Source: Leishmania donovani
Taxonomy: Eukaryota > Euglenozoa > Kinetoplastea > Trypanosomatida > Trypanosomatidae
Length of the DNA stretch: 64,000 nt
NCBI RefSeq assembly: GCF_000227135.1
Contig: NC_018260.1
Span: 116,818 to 180,817 of the forward strand
Direction of reading: 5' to 3'
Shown here: positions 41,175 through 51,700 of the stretch, piece by piece
Layout of the letters: each line of letters opens with the position of its first letter
Numbering within the stretch: the stretch's first letter is position 1
Translations under genes and position numbers: made by a program
The notes under the pieces: generated by a model
Seen by the model: only the letters and a program-made list of their open reading frames with translations
What the model was told of the DNA's origin: nothing
Databases searched by the model: none

Positions 41175-41187
41175 GGGGGGGGGGGGG
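41175..41187 (-). repeat. C13 homopolymer in the predicted 5' UTR of the HD gene
   Basis: G run on the given strand, 18 nt upstream of the ATG at 41157. It is pyrimidine-rich on the RNA, so it may act in acceptor recognition or be in the 5' UTR, depending on which AG is used. Homopolymer length may also vary by sequencing error. Confidence 0.7.
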
Positions 41188-41228
41188 TATGAGGGAAGAA
41201 AGGGGAAGAGGACGGAGGTGGGCCCGCA

Positions 41229-41892
41229 CTGGGGTGCGGAGAGAGGGACGAGTGCAATCACTCCTGCGCCGTGGACGGCGTCCCTGTTCCTTGACCTTGT
41301 CGCTTCCTAAAGCACCCACAATGTGTGACGCCGACGTAGTCGCGGCGTGTCTGACTTTCCGCCGCCAACGCACGAGGGGAACAGCGCGACGCGGATGAGC
41401 GAATAACGCGCACAGAGCCCAAACATCGCAGAAGAAAAGGAGGGAAAAGGGGAAGGAAAGGAGGGGGAGAGGGACGGTGTGGGGCAGAGTGGGAGCACGA
41501 AGTGCATCCCCTGAGCAACGCACCGCGAGAGAGAGGCAGGAGCAGAAGGCTGCACGATTATGTTTGCCGCGCGCGCTCCATCACACGGCCTCAGCTGAAC
41601 GTGCCGAATGCCACCCGACATGCAGACAACGAGGAGCTCACGCATGTTGTGGGGTCGGCCAGTGCCGCCGCTTCCACCCCCTCCTCTCCCTCCCAGATAT
41701 GTACATCCCTGATGGCAAGAAAAGGTCAAAGACGGACAGTGCCGCCACGTGTGTGTGATCCTCTTTTGGGCGCCTCTGTGCCGCTGCGCTCCCTCCCGTC
41801 AGCACAGCAGAAGAAGGAGACATGCGCCCATGGGCACATGCATTGGTTATTTGGTGACCGACAGCACGCCAACCACCCTGCGAGTGGCTGTG
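41229..41892. other. Intergenic/UTR stretch
   Basis: The acceptor AG at 41230-41229 has a short C/T-rich tract upstream (CTCGTCCCTCTCTCC). The rest, including the GA-rich 41428-41475, holds no supported gene. Confidence 0.5.
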
Positions 41893-44800
41893 CTACGCGT
41901 CCTCGGCACCGTCCTCCATGCAGGACAGCAGCTCCATGTGCTCCGCCGTCGTCACGCCGCAAGCCTCCAATTCCACCGAGTACCGTGCCAGAAAAGACAT
42001 CAAGGCGCCGGCCTCACCAGCGCGCGACAGCCACTCTGCTCTCCACCGCAGAAGCTGCACGTAGTGCTCCTGAAAGCAGCGCACCACGCAACGGCGCACA
42101 AGCGGGTCCACAACAAAAGGCAGCTGCATCAGTGCGGCTTGCTCGCGCACGGCACCGCAGCACTCCGCGTGCCGCGTGCCGTGCGCCAAATCCTCAGCGG
42201 CGTTTACCGCTCGCACATGTCGACCACGACTGAAGACGAGGTACATGCGCAGCCCGGTCAAGAGGGGGTGGTTGGTCGGCATGAGCATCTCCAGCTCTTC
42301 CAGGGTGCTTGCGCAGAGATGGATGAGCTCGGCGCTCACAGTGGAGCCGAGGCCTCTCGCCACCGTTGAGTAGGCGAACGCCTCCAAGCGAAGCCGCAGT
42401 CGCAGAAAGTGCGTAGGCAGAAGAGTCCGGGCGACGCACGCGTCGAGGTCGACGAGGTGTCGCACCGCTTCCACCACCGGATCACGCGCGTTCTCTGTGG
42501 CTTCGCCTTCGCCCTCACCCTTGGCCAACCGCACTACGACGCCATCCAGCTGACGCTGCAACTGAGCGGCAGCTGAGCTCCTCTCTTCGGTGACGCCGTG
42601 TACCTCACAAGTCCTTCGCCGATGTGGGCAATTCTCCTCATGCCGGAACACGGTGGTCCTTTTCGACGCACCAGCCGCTGCGAGCATACTGGTGAGAGCC
42701 TCAGGTTCCCCCTGGATGTCTGGCTCATAGATAAGCTGTCCGCACTCGCCGCACACATGCCCACGTAGCAACGCGGCCTTCTGGGTGCACAAGAGGCAGC
42801 GGCACTGAAATCCAAGCGTCTCCGACAGCTCCTTTTGCGACACCGTCAGAGCTGTAGTGGCAGGCACGTACGACACCGTGATCTCCTCTCCGCTCTCGAT
42901 GGTCCGCAGTGCAACGAGTGACGCGACAACACCGTCGTCGCCGCTTCTGCATAGATGCGTGGGTGTCCTGTCCAGCACGAGGATCGCGTTGGGGACGCAC
43001 GCGTGGTTGAGGTGGCGCAAGAACGGGAAAAGTGCCTTCACAGACACATCGTTCGCGCTCAGAGAAGCGCATGCAGCCACGCCACAGTCACCATCACCTC
43101 TCTTCAGCCCTGCATTGACGCATCCGTGCTGCCCATTGCACGGCTTGTGCCGCCACGATCGGGGTGGCGGTTCAATGCGAAATTCATCAACGCCTCGCAC
43201 GTCGAGAAGCAGCTGAGGCACGGATGGAAGATATGCATGCACCGCGCCTCCGCGCCAGCTCCGCGCTCTGCGTAGCGGCGCGCCGGCAGTGATGTTTGTG
43301 TCGCACGGGCTTCTTTGTTCTGCGGCCTCCGCCGGAGGCTTTGTGGCCTTGCTGGCCTGCATCTGCTGCACGCACGAGGCAGACTGAAAGGCAAAAGCAT
43401 CGCGCATCACCCGTTCGGCCCACTGGTTCAGGCCGCTGCGCAGTAGATCCGGGAAGCGGGCCAGCAGACTAAGAAGCTGCGCTGCCGCGCTGCGATCGCC
43501 ATTTTCTGTGATGAACGGCGCTGCGTCCTTACGATGACGTGTCCAAGCGATCGGCTCATTCGCTGCTTCCTCCGCCACAGGCGCGGTCGCCGCACTGCTG
43601 TGGCAACGTCGCACACCTTCCCTCCAGATCGGCGTGCTGTCCTGAATGTGCTCTTCGGTGTTGGCGACGGCGCTCGTCGTCTCGGAGCCGCCTCGGCAAA
43701 ATATGCGTACCTCCGTGCCGGCCACCGTGGCAAGTGCCGCCTCTCGGGCGAGCAGCTCTCCCTCTCCGAGAGTGCCGATGGCCACCAGGCCACACCCAGC
43801 GACGCTGCGGGACGGATCGATGCTGAGCTCTAGATGCGGGTGCAGATAAAACTGCGCGCGCGAGGAGGACAACGGCGATGCGCCAAGAAGCGCAAGCAGG
43901 AGGGTACGAATACGATGGAGGCTGGTCTGGTCAGTAGGAACGGAGGCAATGTGCGATGCGGTGATGCGGGCCACCTGCTGAGCACCGAGAATTTCGTGCA
44001 CCGCACCAAGAGCAGCCACTGCCGCTGCGATTTCTGTGTCTGCTCCCGCTGTGGGCTCGGCCGCTGCTGTTAGGGTCCGCAGAAGTGTAATCGATGCGAG
44101 CTCGACGCTCGCCTCTGCGTACATGCGAAGAAGCGCACTGATGTGCCCACCGGTGAGGTGGACAGAGGAGCTGGCCTTGAGCGGAATGCGAGACTTGACA
44201 TCACGCCACGTGTCGCTCAACGCGGCCATGACGCTTCGCTCGGTGCCACCACAGGCATCCGCAGCAGCGCCTGGCAAACTCGGCGCAGCGCAGAGGTGCG
44301 AGAGCACAACATCAATTAGCGCCCCTCTGTCATCGTCATCGCTGAGTACGTCACAATCTAATTCCAGCACTGCGGTCAACGCTGAGCGAGTGAGCTGTGG
44401 TGGAGGGGCGGGGAGCAGCGTAGAGACACGGCAGTCCGCCAGCGCCACCGTGCTGCAGTAAAGGCGGCGCCAGCTCTCCTCGCGGGCATCGTCATCGGCC
44501 TCCTCGTTGAACGGCGTCAACGGGTGAGATGGGCCGCGTCCGAGTGGTGCGCTTGGAATCTGCCGCAGAATGGCTAACAGATCGCCGTCCGAAGGAATCG
44601 CCACACGCTCGGCAACCCATCGGCACACAAGAAGCGCAAGACAGCAGCACAGGAAAGACGCTTCGGATGCGTGCACACACAAGCTCTCCCCGTCACCAAA
44701 TCGGGCGCCTTCTCGGAACAATGAAGTGGTGGATGGCGGCGCCGGTGGGGTGCGCAAGCCGCTGGCCACCGCAGAAAGCAAACGTAGCAACGACGACAAC

Positions 44801-44907
44801 ATCGCCGACGATGGTAGGGGTGGCTCCCCCGCAGGGAGAATCGCCGCGCTAGGTGAGGCGACATCCCAGTCCCACGTGGCGCGGCGGTCCGCATGAGCAG
44901 TGTTCAT
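41893..44907 (-). CDS. SET-domain (SMYD-like) lysine methyltransferase, 1004 aa
   Basis: The catalytic SET core is split, as in SMYD proteins. A first half at about 355-400 (SRSVAGCGLVAIGTLGEGELLAREAAL) contains the SAM-binding GxG-like loop. A second half has RHLNHACVPNA (631-641) and GEEITVSY (673-680). A post-SET-like cluster FQCRCLLC (700-707) and a CxxC (719-722) follow. About 230 residues of mostly disordered sequence separate the halves, where SMYDs carry a MYND finger; no clear MYND finger is visible. The N-terminal 350 residues and the C-terminal 270 are helical, and the C-terminus may be TPR-like as in SMYDs. Histone or non-histone lysine methylation is the likely activity. The start is the ATG at 44905-44907. 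Confidence 0.85.
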   Translation of the reverse strand: MNTAHADRRATWDWDVASPSAAILPAGEPPLPSSAMLSSLLRLLSAVASGLRTPPAPPSTTSLFREGARFGDGESLCVHASEASFLCCCLALLVCRWVAERVAIPSDGDLLAILRQIPSAPLGRGPSHPLTPFNEEADDDAREESWRRLYCSTVALADCRVSTLLPAPPPQLTRSALTAVLELDCDVLSDDDDRGALIDVVLSHLCAAPSLPGAAADACGGTERSVMAALSDTWRDVKSRIPLKASSSVHLTGGHISALLRMYAEASVELASITLLRTLTAAAEPTAGADTEIAAAVAALGAVHEILGAQQVARITASHIASVPTDQTSLHRIRTLLLALLGASPLSSSRAQFYLHPHLELSIDPSRSVAGCGLVAIGTLGEGELLAREAALATVAGTEVRIFCRGGSETTSAVANTEEHIQDSTPIWREGVRRCHSSAATAPVAEEAANEPIAWTRHRKDAAPFITENGDRSAAAQLLSLLARFPDLLRSGLNQWAERVMRDAFAFQSASCVQQMQASKATKPPAEAAEQRSPCDTNITAGAPLRRARSWRGGAVHAYLPSVPQLLLDVRGVDEFRIEPPPRSWRHKPCNGQHGCVNAGLKRGDGDCGVAACASLSANDVSVKALFPFLRHLNHACVPNAILVLDRTPTHLCRSGDDGVVASLVALRTIESGEEITVSYVPATTALTVSQKELSETLGFQCRCLLCTQKAALLRGHVCGECGQLIYEPDIQGEPEALTSMLAAAGASKRTTVFRHEENCPHRRRTCEVHGVTEERSSAAAQLQRQLDGVVVRLAKGEGEGEATENARDPVVEAVRHLVDLDACVARTLLPTHFLRLRLRLEAFAYSTVARGLGSTVSAELIHLCASTLEELEMLMPTNHPLLTGLRMYLVFSRGRHVRAVNAAEDLAHGTRHAECCGAVREQAALMQLPFVVDPLVRRCVVRCFQEHYVQLLRWRAEWLSRAGEAGALMSFLARYSVELEACGVTTAEHMELLSCMEDGAEDA

Positions 44908-47053
44908 GTAGGCTGGTTTGGTGATGCTATGTCACCGGCATCCCTCATGTTTGTTGGTCAGCCAAATAAGTACCGGAGGGCTGCTTCCTTGGGCTTGTCG
45001 GCCGCGGCGACAGAACGAGAGAGTGAGAGGAGAGGCGGGGGTGGTGGTAGGGCGACAAGCAAGGAGAAGCGTGCTCAAGAGGTACGGGAACACAAGCGCC
45101 GTCACATCCGTGTCACCACGAATGTGACCAACAAGCAAGACGAAAAGAGGCTTCCGTCTTCTGGTTCTTTGGCGTGTCGGATTCATCGGAAAGGGCGGCA
45201 AAGGAGAAAACAGCAGAGAGACGCAGAGAGGTGGGGGGAGGTGAGGAGAGGAGGGAGGAGAAACAGCCGTCCAAGCGAGAGCACGGTTGGGAGAACACAG
45301 CGCCCTCGTCACCCCTTCCAGGGAGCAAAACAAAAAAAAGGCATGCGAGCAGACTTGCCCTCAGCGCTCCGTGCCTCACGTATGATGTGCGCGCCGCCTG
45401 ACCTGCTGCATTTCTTGTCGTTGCAGTGCTGCGTCCGTATAAGATCCCTGTCCGGGTGTTTCACGTGTGACAGCAGATGTATAAGCATTTTCTGGCTTGA
45501 TGTAGCATGCATCGCTGTGTCACTACACGAGAGGTTGCACATTTCGTCCGGGGGAAAGGGGGGAGGGAAGGGTTGCACTGTTTTCAGTGCATCATCCAGC
45601 GCACAGGCGACTGGGGATAAAGGGAGGGAAGACGAAGAAGAGGAAGGAGGAAGGGGCGGCAGTAGTTATGATGGATGAAGAGGATGCTTGGGTTTCACCC
45701 AAACCCCACAGAGCAAAAAGAAAAAGAAGTAAACCACACAGGAGGTGATGGCATGTCAGAGGGAGACGGTGAGACAAAAAAAGGAGAAGAGAAAACGGAG
45801 AAGAGAAAAGGTGCGCGTTCCTGACTTTCTGCGAGACCGCGAAAGCAGAGCACCGACACACGCAGACAAGCATACATAAGCACACAAGAATTCACACCGG
45901 ATGCGGAGGCAGACAGAGGGTACAGGGATTGTTCGCCTCGCTCCTCCTTCTACTTGCCAGTGTGCTCTTCCTTTGCTCAATTTTTCGTATATGTGTGAAT
46001 CTGCGGCCCCGCTTCGCTCGTGTAGCCCGGACATCTTCTGGTCACCTTGTCGTCACGGCTACGCAGCAATACGAAAGCAACACGGAAAGCGAAAACCGAA
46101 AGCGTGCTGAGCCCTGCCCGCGCAAGCGAAGGTGAGGCCGCTCAGCTGGCGTCGCCACAAGCTCTCAGGGTCTTGCTATGAAAGCGCGTGCGCCCGCAGA
46201 TGCAGAGGTACACAGCAGCAGTCGCTAGGTCATCTACGGCCTCGGAAGAGCCGCCATCCAAGCGGAGAAGAAAAGCAGAATAAAAGAAGGCTGGGCTTAG
46301 TACCAACAGTGGCGCCCCGCCCCGCTTGTGACGGGTCGTGCACCGGTGGCGGCCCTTTCGACCACCTCTACAAAACCCAGATCCTCCTCCAGATCCTCCA
46401 ACGCTTCACTTCCGCCCTCACACGCGATCCGGCGAATCGCCAAAGGTTGCGAGCGGCACATGGAGAGAGAGCCACGCCAAGAGGGCTGAAGAGGCGAATG
46501 CGCTGCGATGCGGCGTGGGTACGTCCTCCTCCGCTGCTGGGCAACAGTGAAGCCGCATGCACGGGGATTCGCAAGATGCCAACTGAAAACAATAGGAGCC
46601 TCCGCGTGCGCGTGGGTCGGCCGGTGGCAAGGGGAAGGAAGGGAGGGGTCTGGCAGAGTACAGCAAAGAGAAATAATACTATGTTGCCTTCTTTCTGTTC
46701 ACGCCGCAACGAAGTCGGGGCACATGCCGCCACTCCGCGCAGAGTCTCGCAGGCCGTGCAAACACGCGCGCACACAACGCCGTCTGCGATCCACGGCGTT
46801 GCCGCTACGAACAACACGCCAGGGAAGCGGGGTACCTGACAACGCGGGCCCAGCGCCTGCAAAACGCAGGAGAAGACAGAGCGGGGAAGAGGCACGAGAA
46901 AAGGACGGAGAAGGGAAGCGGAAAAAATAGAGAGGCGGCACAAACAAGGCCAAGGCTGGCAAGTGCACAGGAGAGCAGTTCGAATAAGAATAGTTAGAAG
47001 GACGGAAGGGAAGGGGGACGGCGCCAACGAGCGCCGCGCAGCCAACGGGTGCA
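44908..47053. other. Gene-free 2.1-kb stretch
   Basis: No gene is supported. The 261-codon plus frame (44893-45678) and 334-codon minus frame (46368-47372) are low-complexity or overlap the next gene. There are GA-rich patches (45230-45260, 45640-45660, 46905-46935) and no repeat shared with the rest of the window. Confidence 0.55.
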
Positions 47054-48103
47054 CTAGTTCTCCATCTGTATCATAATTTTCATGTCTTTCGGGTCTCGGT
47101 TCATCGCGCGCTCGTACGCCTTCACGCTGTCCTTGAACGCGAACTTGGCGCTGATCAGCGGCTTCACGTCCATTTTGCCGGAGCTCAGCAGGCGGATGAT
47201 GCGAGGGTACACGTTGCGGTAGCGGAACGCCGTCTGGAACGTGATCTCCTTCGCCTGCGCCATCACAATGTCCACCGGCACGGGCTCCACCGGCATCCCC
47301 ACAAGCACACAAGTCGCACCAGGCGCGGCGTGCTCGTAGATCAGAGGGAACGCCGATGCCGCGCCACCGCACTCGAACACAACGTCGCAGCCGTTGCCCT
47401 CCGTCGCCTCCGCAACGGCGCGCTTCAGCTCGCCCTCCCTCGACGTGTTCACTGCGCGTAGGCCAGGGTAGCGGCGCGCGATCTCCAGCCGCTCGTCGCG
47501 CGAGCCGCAGATGATCACCTCAGAGCACCCGCCCGCAAGCGCGGACAGCGCCGTCACGATCCCGATCGTGCCGCACCCGATCACGAGGCCCACGTCGCCT
47601 GGCTTGATGCTGGCCTTCGTCGCCGAATGCATGCCAACGGCGATCGGCTCGCACAACGCGCCTTCCTCATAGCTCACGTTGTCAGGCAGCTTGAAGCTCA
47701 GTGCGGCGGGGTGGATGATGGTCGTCGACATGCACCCGTGCACCGGCGGTGTCGCAAAAAACGTCAGCTCGGGGTCCAGGTTGTACAGACCGCTCAGCGT
47801 CTGCGCAGAGTTCCAGCGTGGAATGCCCGGCTCCAGCGCAACGCGGTCGCCTGTCTCCAGGTTCTTCACCTCAGCGCCCACCGCTACAACCGTGCCGGAC
47901 GCCTCGTGGCCAAGGACCATCGGCTTCTCCACCACGAAGGGTCCGATATGGCCGTGCTCGTAGTAGTGCACGTCGCTGCCACAAATGCCCACGCTGTGGA
48001 TCTTCACGCGACAGTCGTGCGGGCCGAGCTCGTCGCACACATCCACCTCGCGAATTGTCAGCTCGCCCTTCTTCTCCAGCACGAGGCTCTCCATGAGGAC
48101 CAT
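47054..48103 (-). CDS. D-xylulose reductase/sorbitol dehydrogenase-type polyol dehydrogenase, 349 aa
   Basis: This is a zinc-dependent medium-chain dehydrogenase of the polyol group, which interconverts polyols such as xylitol or sorbitol with ketoses using NAD(H). Catalytic zinc ligands are Cys41 (GICGSDVHYYEHGHIG), His66-Glu67 (GHEASG) and Glu152 (LCEPIAVGMHS). The Rossmann glycines are GCGTIG (176-181). The four structural-zinc cysteines of alcohol dehydrogenases are absent; the loop reads GIPRWNSAQTLSGLYNLDP. This happens also in some sorbitol dehydrogenases. The length is normal for the family. The longer frame to 48457 is the translated pyrimidine tract. The acceptor CTTTTTTTCCCACAG at 48174-48173 gives a 69-nt 5' UTR and supports ATG 48103. 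Confidence 0.93.
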   Translation of the reverse strand: MVLMESLVLEKKGELTIREVDVCDELGPHDCRVKIHSVGICGSDVHYYEHGHIGPFVVEKPMVLGHEASGTVVAVGAEVKNLETGDRVALEPGIPRWNSAQTLSGLYNLDPELTFFATPPVHGCMSTTIIHPAALSFKLPDNVSYEEGALCEPIAVGMHSATKASIKPGDVGLVIGCGTIGIVTALSALAGGCSEVIICGSRDERLEIARRYPGLRAVNTSREGELKRAVAEATEGNGCDVVFECGGAASAFPLIYEHAAPGATCVLVGMPVEPVPVDIVMAQAKEITFQTAFRYRNVYPRIIRLLSSGKMDVKPLISAKFAFKDSVKAYERAMNRDPKDMKIMIQMEN

Positions 48104-48172
48104 TTTCGGCGCGGAGAACGGTGGTTGGGGGGAGTGAGAGATGAAGAGAATGTATGTAGGTTGCGAGAGAGC

Positions 48173-48211
48173 CTGTGGGAAAAAAAGTGTTGCGGTGAAG
48201 GAGAAGAGCGG
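48173..48211 (-). promoter_or_regulatory. Predicted trans-splice acceptor of the polyol dehydrogenase gene
   Basis: On the minus strand CTCTTCTCCTTCACC and a T7 run lead to CCCACAG at 48174-48173, with no AG between. Confidence 0.65.
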
Positions 48212-48744
48212 CTGCTTCCTAGAGTAGGTAGGCGGCGTGTGCGTGGGCGCGTGTGTTGGTGTTGTCAGGAACCATGAGAAGCAGGAGAGAGGGAGAGAGA
48301 AAGTAGGGGGGCAACAGAAGGCGTGACGGAGAGCAGTGGCGGGCAAGGCGGCATGCAGCACAACATTAACAGCGGAAGGGGCAGCACGCGGGAGAGAGAG
48401 CACGCTACTGCACCTCGACACAGCAGGGGAGCACATACACAGGGCGCTGAAAGTCACGTCTGCAAGGCAGAGCGGCCCCCGCGGATGTGATAGAAAGCGA
48501 GCATCAAATCAGTCTCCGCAGACGCCCTTACGGTGAATCTCCTTCGCTGCTGTTGTTGTTTTGTTTCCTCGGTCCTCCCATGTAGGCGGGCCTGCGCATC
48601 TCGATGGTGGCGCAGACAGTCGTCTGCACGCGTGGAAACACCTTTGTGCTTCTTAGAGGTTGTATTGTGACTGGGCAGCGCCTCTTGTCCCTCTCTTGCG
48701 CTCGTATTTCGATGTGTGAAGCCGTCTGGGCCTTCCCGCGCGAC
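48212..48744. other. Short intergenic stretch
   Basis: It lies between the LRR gene's stop codon and the polyol dehydrogenase acceptor. A GA-rich patch at 48283-48310 is the only pattern. No gene is supported. Confidence 0.5.
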
Positions 48745-51700
48745 TCACGGAATAGCCGCTTGCACTCCCGACCGGCGCAGCGCCTGCACATCATCGCTTG
48801 AGAGTCTTGCACACCCGGCATAGGACACATAGCGAAGAGAGGTGGACGTCGCCAAGAAATCGAGGGGGCCGTGTACATCCAAGCTCTCCATGTTGAGCGC
48901 CTGGAGCCGCGGAAGCTTCTCCACCCCGTGCAGTGCGCGCATGCTGGTGATTCTACGGCACCCCTTCACCGAGAGGTAGCGCAAGGCGCGGCAGCCGCCC
49001 ACCAAGAAGTGAAGCGTGTGCACCGCGGTGGAAGATAGGTCCAGGTATTCGATGTGGCCACCCTGCTCGATTCCCTGCAAACCCTCCACGGTGAGCGCCG
49101 TGGCGCCGGTGACGGCGAAGACTTCGAGGGCAGCGCACTTGCCAAGACGGCCCACTCGCGTCAGGGTAGGGCATCCGTTCGCCACAATCTTGCGAAGGCG
49201 TGGCGCATGCTGGAGGCCCTCCAATGACGTGGGCAACAGTTCCGTGCAGCCCTCCAAGTAGAGCGCCGTTAGCCTCACGCAGTCGGCGAGGAAGTTGACG
49301 TCCGTGATGGGCATGTGAGAAAGGCAGAGGACTTCCAGCTGAGGCAGGGCCTGGATGCCTTGGAGTCCGTCGACGTCGAGATGCCGGCAGCCACTCAAGT
49401 CCAGTGAACGGAGCGAACGGCACCCCCCGCCGAAGTTGGCGACCGTCGAGACATTGGTGTTCTTCAACGACAGCTCCGTGAGAACGGCGGCGTTCTCCAG
49501 ACCCATCACAGAGGAGTGTAGCACACGCTTGCACCCGTCCACGCGCAGTATGCGCAGCGCCGGGGTAGACGCAAAGTGCGAGAGACCGCTCACTCGTGTG
49601 TACTCCATCGCCAGCAGCTCAAGACGAGGAAGATGCTCTAGCCCCGCGATGGAGCTGGAGCTGATGCCGTTGCACCGGGTTAGGAGGATGCGGCGCAAGC
49701 TGCGGCACCGAGCAAAGTTCTGCAAGTTCCTCACCTCCTCCGTGTAACAGAGTGACAGCGTCTCAAGCCGTGGCGCCCTCTCCACGCCGCGCAGCTCCTC
49801 CGGGCGTCCGCCGCCGCGATCCGGCACAATCGCGAACGACGGCGGAAAAAGCGACAGTCGGCAGGCGTGCAGCAGCAGCTCGCGTAGAGCGGGGCAATCG
49901 CCAAAGAAAGAGCAGTCGTCGATAACAGCCCTCTCCAAGTGGACCACCTCCAGGTGAGGAAGCCGCTCCACCCCGCGTAGAGCGGAGCAGGCAAGCGGCA
50001 CTTCAGAGATGAGATGCAGCTCTCGCAACACAAGCAAGTCGTCGAGGTGGATGTGGCGCAGGCGCGGCGCGTCGAGCCAGAGCACTTGAAGCACCGGATA
50101 CACGGTAGCGGTGACATGCACGTCGTCAAGCCCGACAGAACAGGGGCTACCGCCAGCACCCTGGCCGCTGCGAACGCTCACATAGAGCTCTCGCAAGCGC
50201 TCCAGAGCCGGTGATCCTCCCTCCCTGTCGATCTCCGGGTGTGCTCCACGGTTCACAACGCAGAAAAGCGGCGCCGCAGCGTCCGCCACGGCGCCTTGGA
50301 GGCTCAACACCTGCAGCGGCTCTGTGAACATAGCAGCATGGGCGGTGAAGGCATCCAGCACCCCAATGACCTCAGAAGCGTCGTGCGGTTTGCACTCGCT
50401 GTGTACATCCGACGCCGCGCCTTCTGCCATGACTGGGGCCCATGGACGTGTGGCCACACTCAAAACTAGCAAATTCTTGCGATCGCGCAGCACGCCAATG
50501 CACCATCGCCACGCCGCCGCCCATCCTGGCGGCAGCAGCGACTCCGTTACGAAAAGATGAAGCTCCTGCAAATCCAAAAGGCCGCCGCCCTCGCTGTCAG
50601 GGCACAGCTGATGTGCTAGCCACGGTATGTGCTGCTCTGTCAGATGTAGCGCGAGAGGCCGCGGCTGAGGACCTGACGCGTTTCCCAGCATCAACCACGG
50701 CGGGTCTACTTCGTTCATCCTGCGCACCACGCCGTACCCCTTGTTGCGCAAATCCTGCAGGTGCACACGAAAGTGGTACTCCGCAGCAGGGTCGCGCCCT
50801 GCGTGCCCGACTTCACCGACAGCCACGACGCCCGCGAGCCCCTCAGCGTTGAGTATGTGTGCATGATCCCTCGATCCGTCCAGGTTGAAGACCAGCTCCG
50901 GCATCGCCGCGCCGTGGCTCTCCTCGTCCTCGTCCTCGTCCTCCTTCCAGCCACCCTTCGGCGGGGTCACAGAGTCAGTCAACAGAGGTGGGCCGGGTGC
51001 TGCACCGCCCTCTGCCCTGGGTGGGGTGCCGTCGGTGCGCCTCGTTCTGCCGGCGTCTGCCTGCAACGAAGGGGCGGCGGCGGCGGCAGTGGTGCACACA
51101 ACGCGGTCGCCTTCACTGCCTTCATCGTCTATAGCGCGTAGTGGCGCCGACGGCGACCGCACAAGCAAGAACTCGGCGGCGCTGGTGCAGATGGGCTGGC
51201 GAGGTAGGCGGTGGCGGTGCTGCAGCCAGGCACTGACCCATCCCCGCACCTCTGCTGTGTCTAGTCGAGTCTTGTTCGTGCACAGCAAATGTGCGGTGCC
51301 ACTCACATCCTCGACAAGAACGGGCAGCGATGCATGGCCGTAGTGTGGATGGTGCTGAAGGTCGGTGACTGTGTCCCAACGGTAGGGTCTCTCCACCTCC
51401 TGTGGTGGGCTGGCGAGGGAGCTGTCCATAGCCGCTGTGACGGTAGACGACGGAGTATTGGCGCGAGAGGGCTGTGAGAAAGAGGCCAGCGTGGCCTGAA
51501 GCTGCTTAGACCGCGGTGCACCTGCGCTGCGCGCCCACTCTCGCGAAATCGCACTGACGGCATCGTCCAGCAGCTTCCGCGTTGCGCTGAAAGCCTCGGT
51601 AGGTCGCTTCTCTAGAATAGGCAGAGGCGGCGGTGTCAGCTGAGCGCCAGAAGCAGCCTTGGCTCTCATGTCCCCTGCGCCCCCGGATGTCTCAAAGGCT

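Noticed and set aside
46368..47372. A 334-codon minus-strand frame
   Set aside because: Its first part overlaps the polyol dehydrogenase gene in another frame and the rest is translated pyrimidine-rich spacer.
48104..48457. N-terminal extension of the polyol dehydrogenase with a hydrophobic leader
   Set aside because: The extension covers the pyrimidine tract and acceptor at 48173; the family's normal N-terminus begins at ATG 48103.
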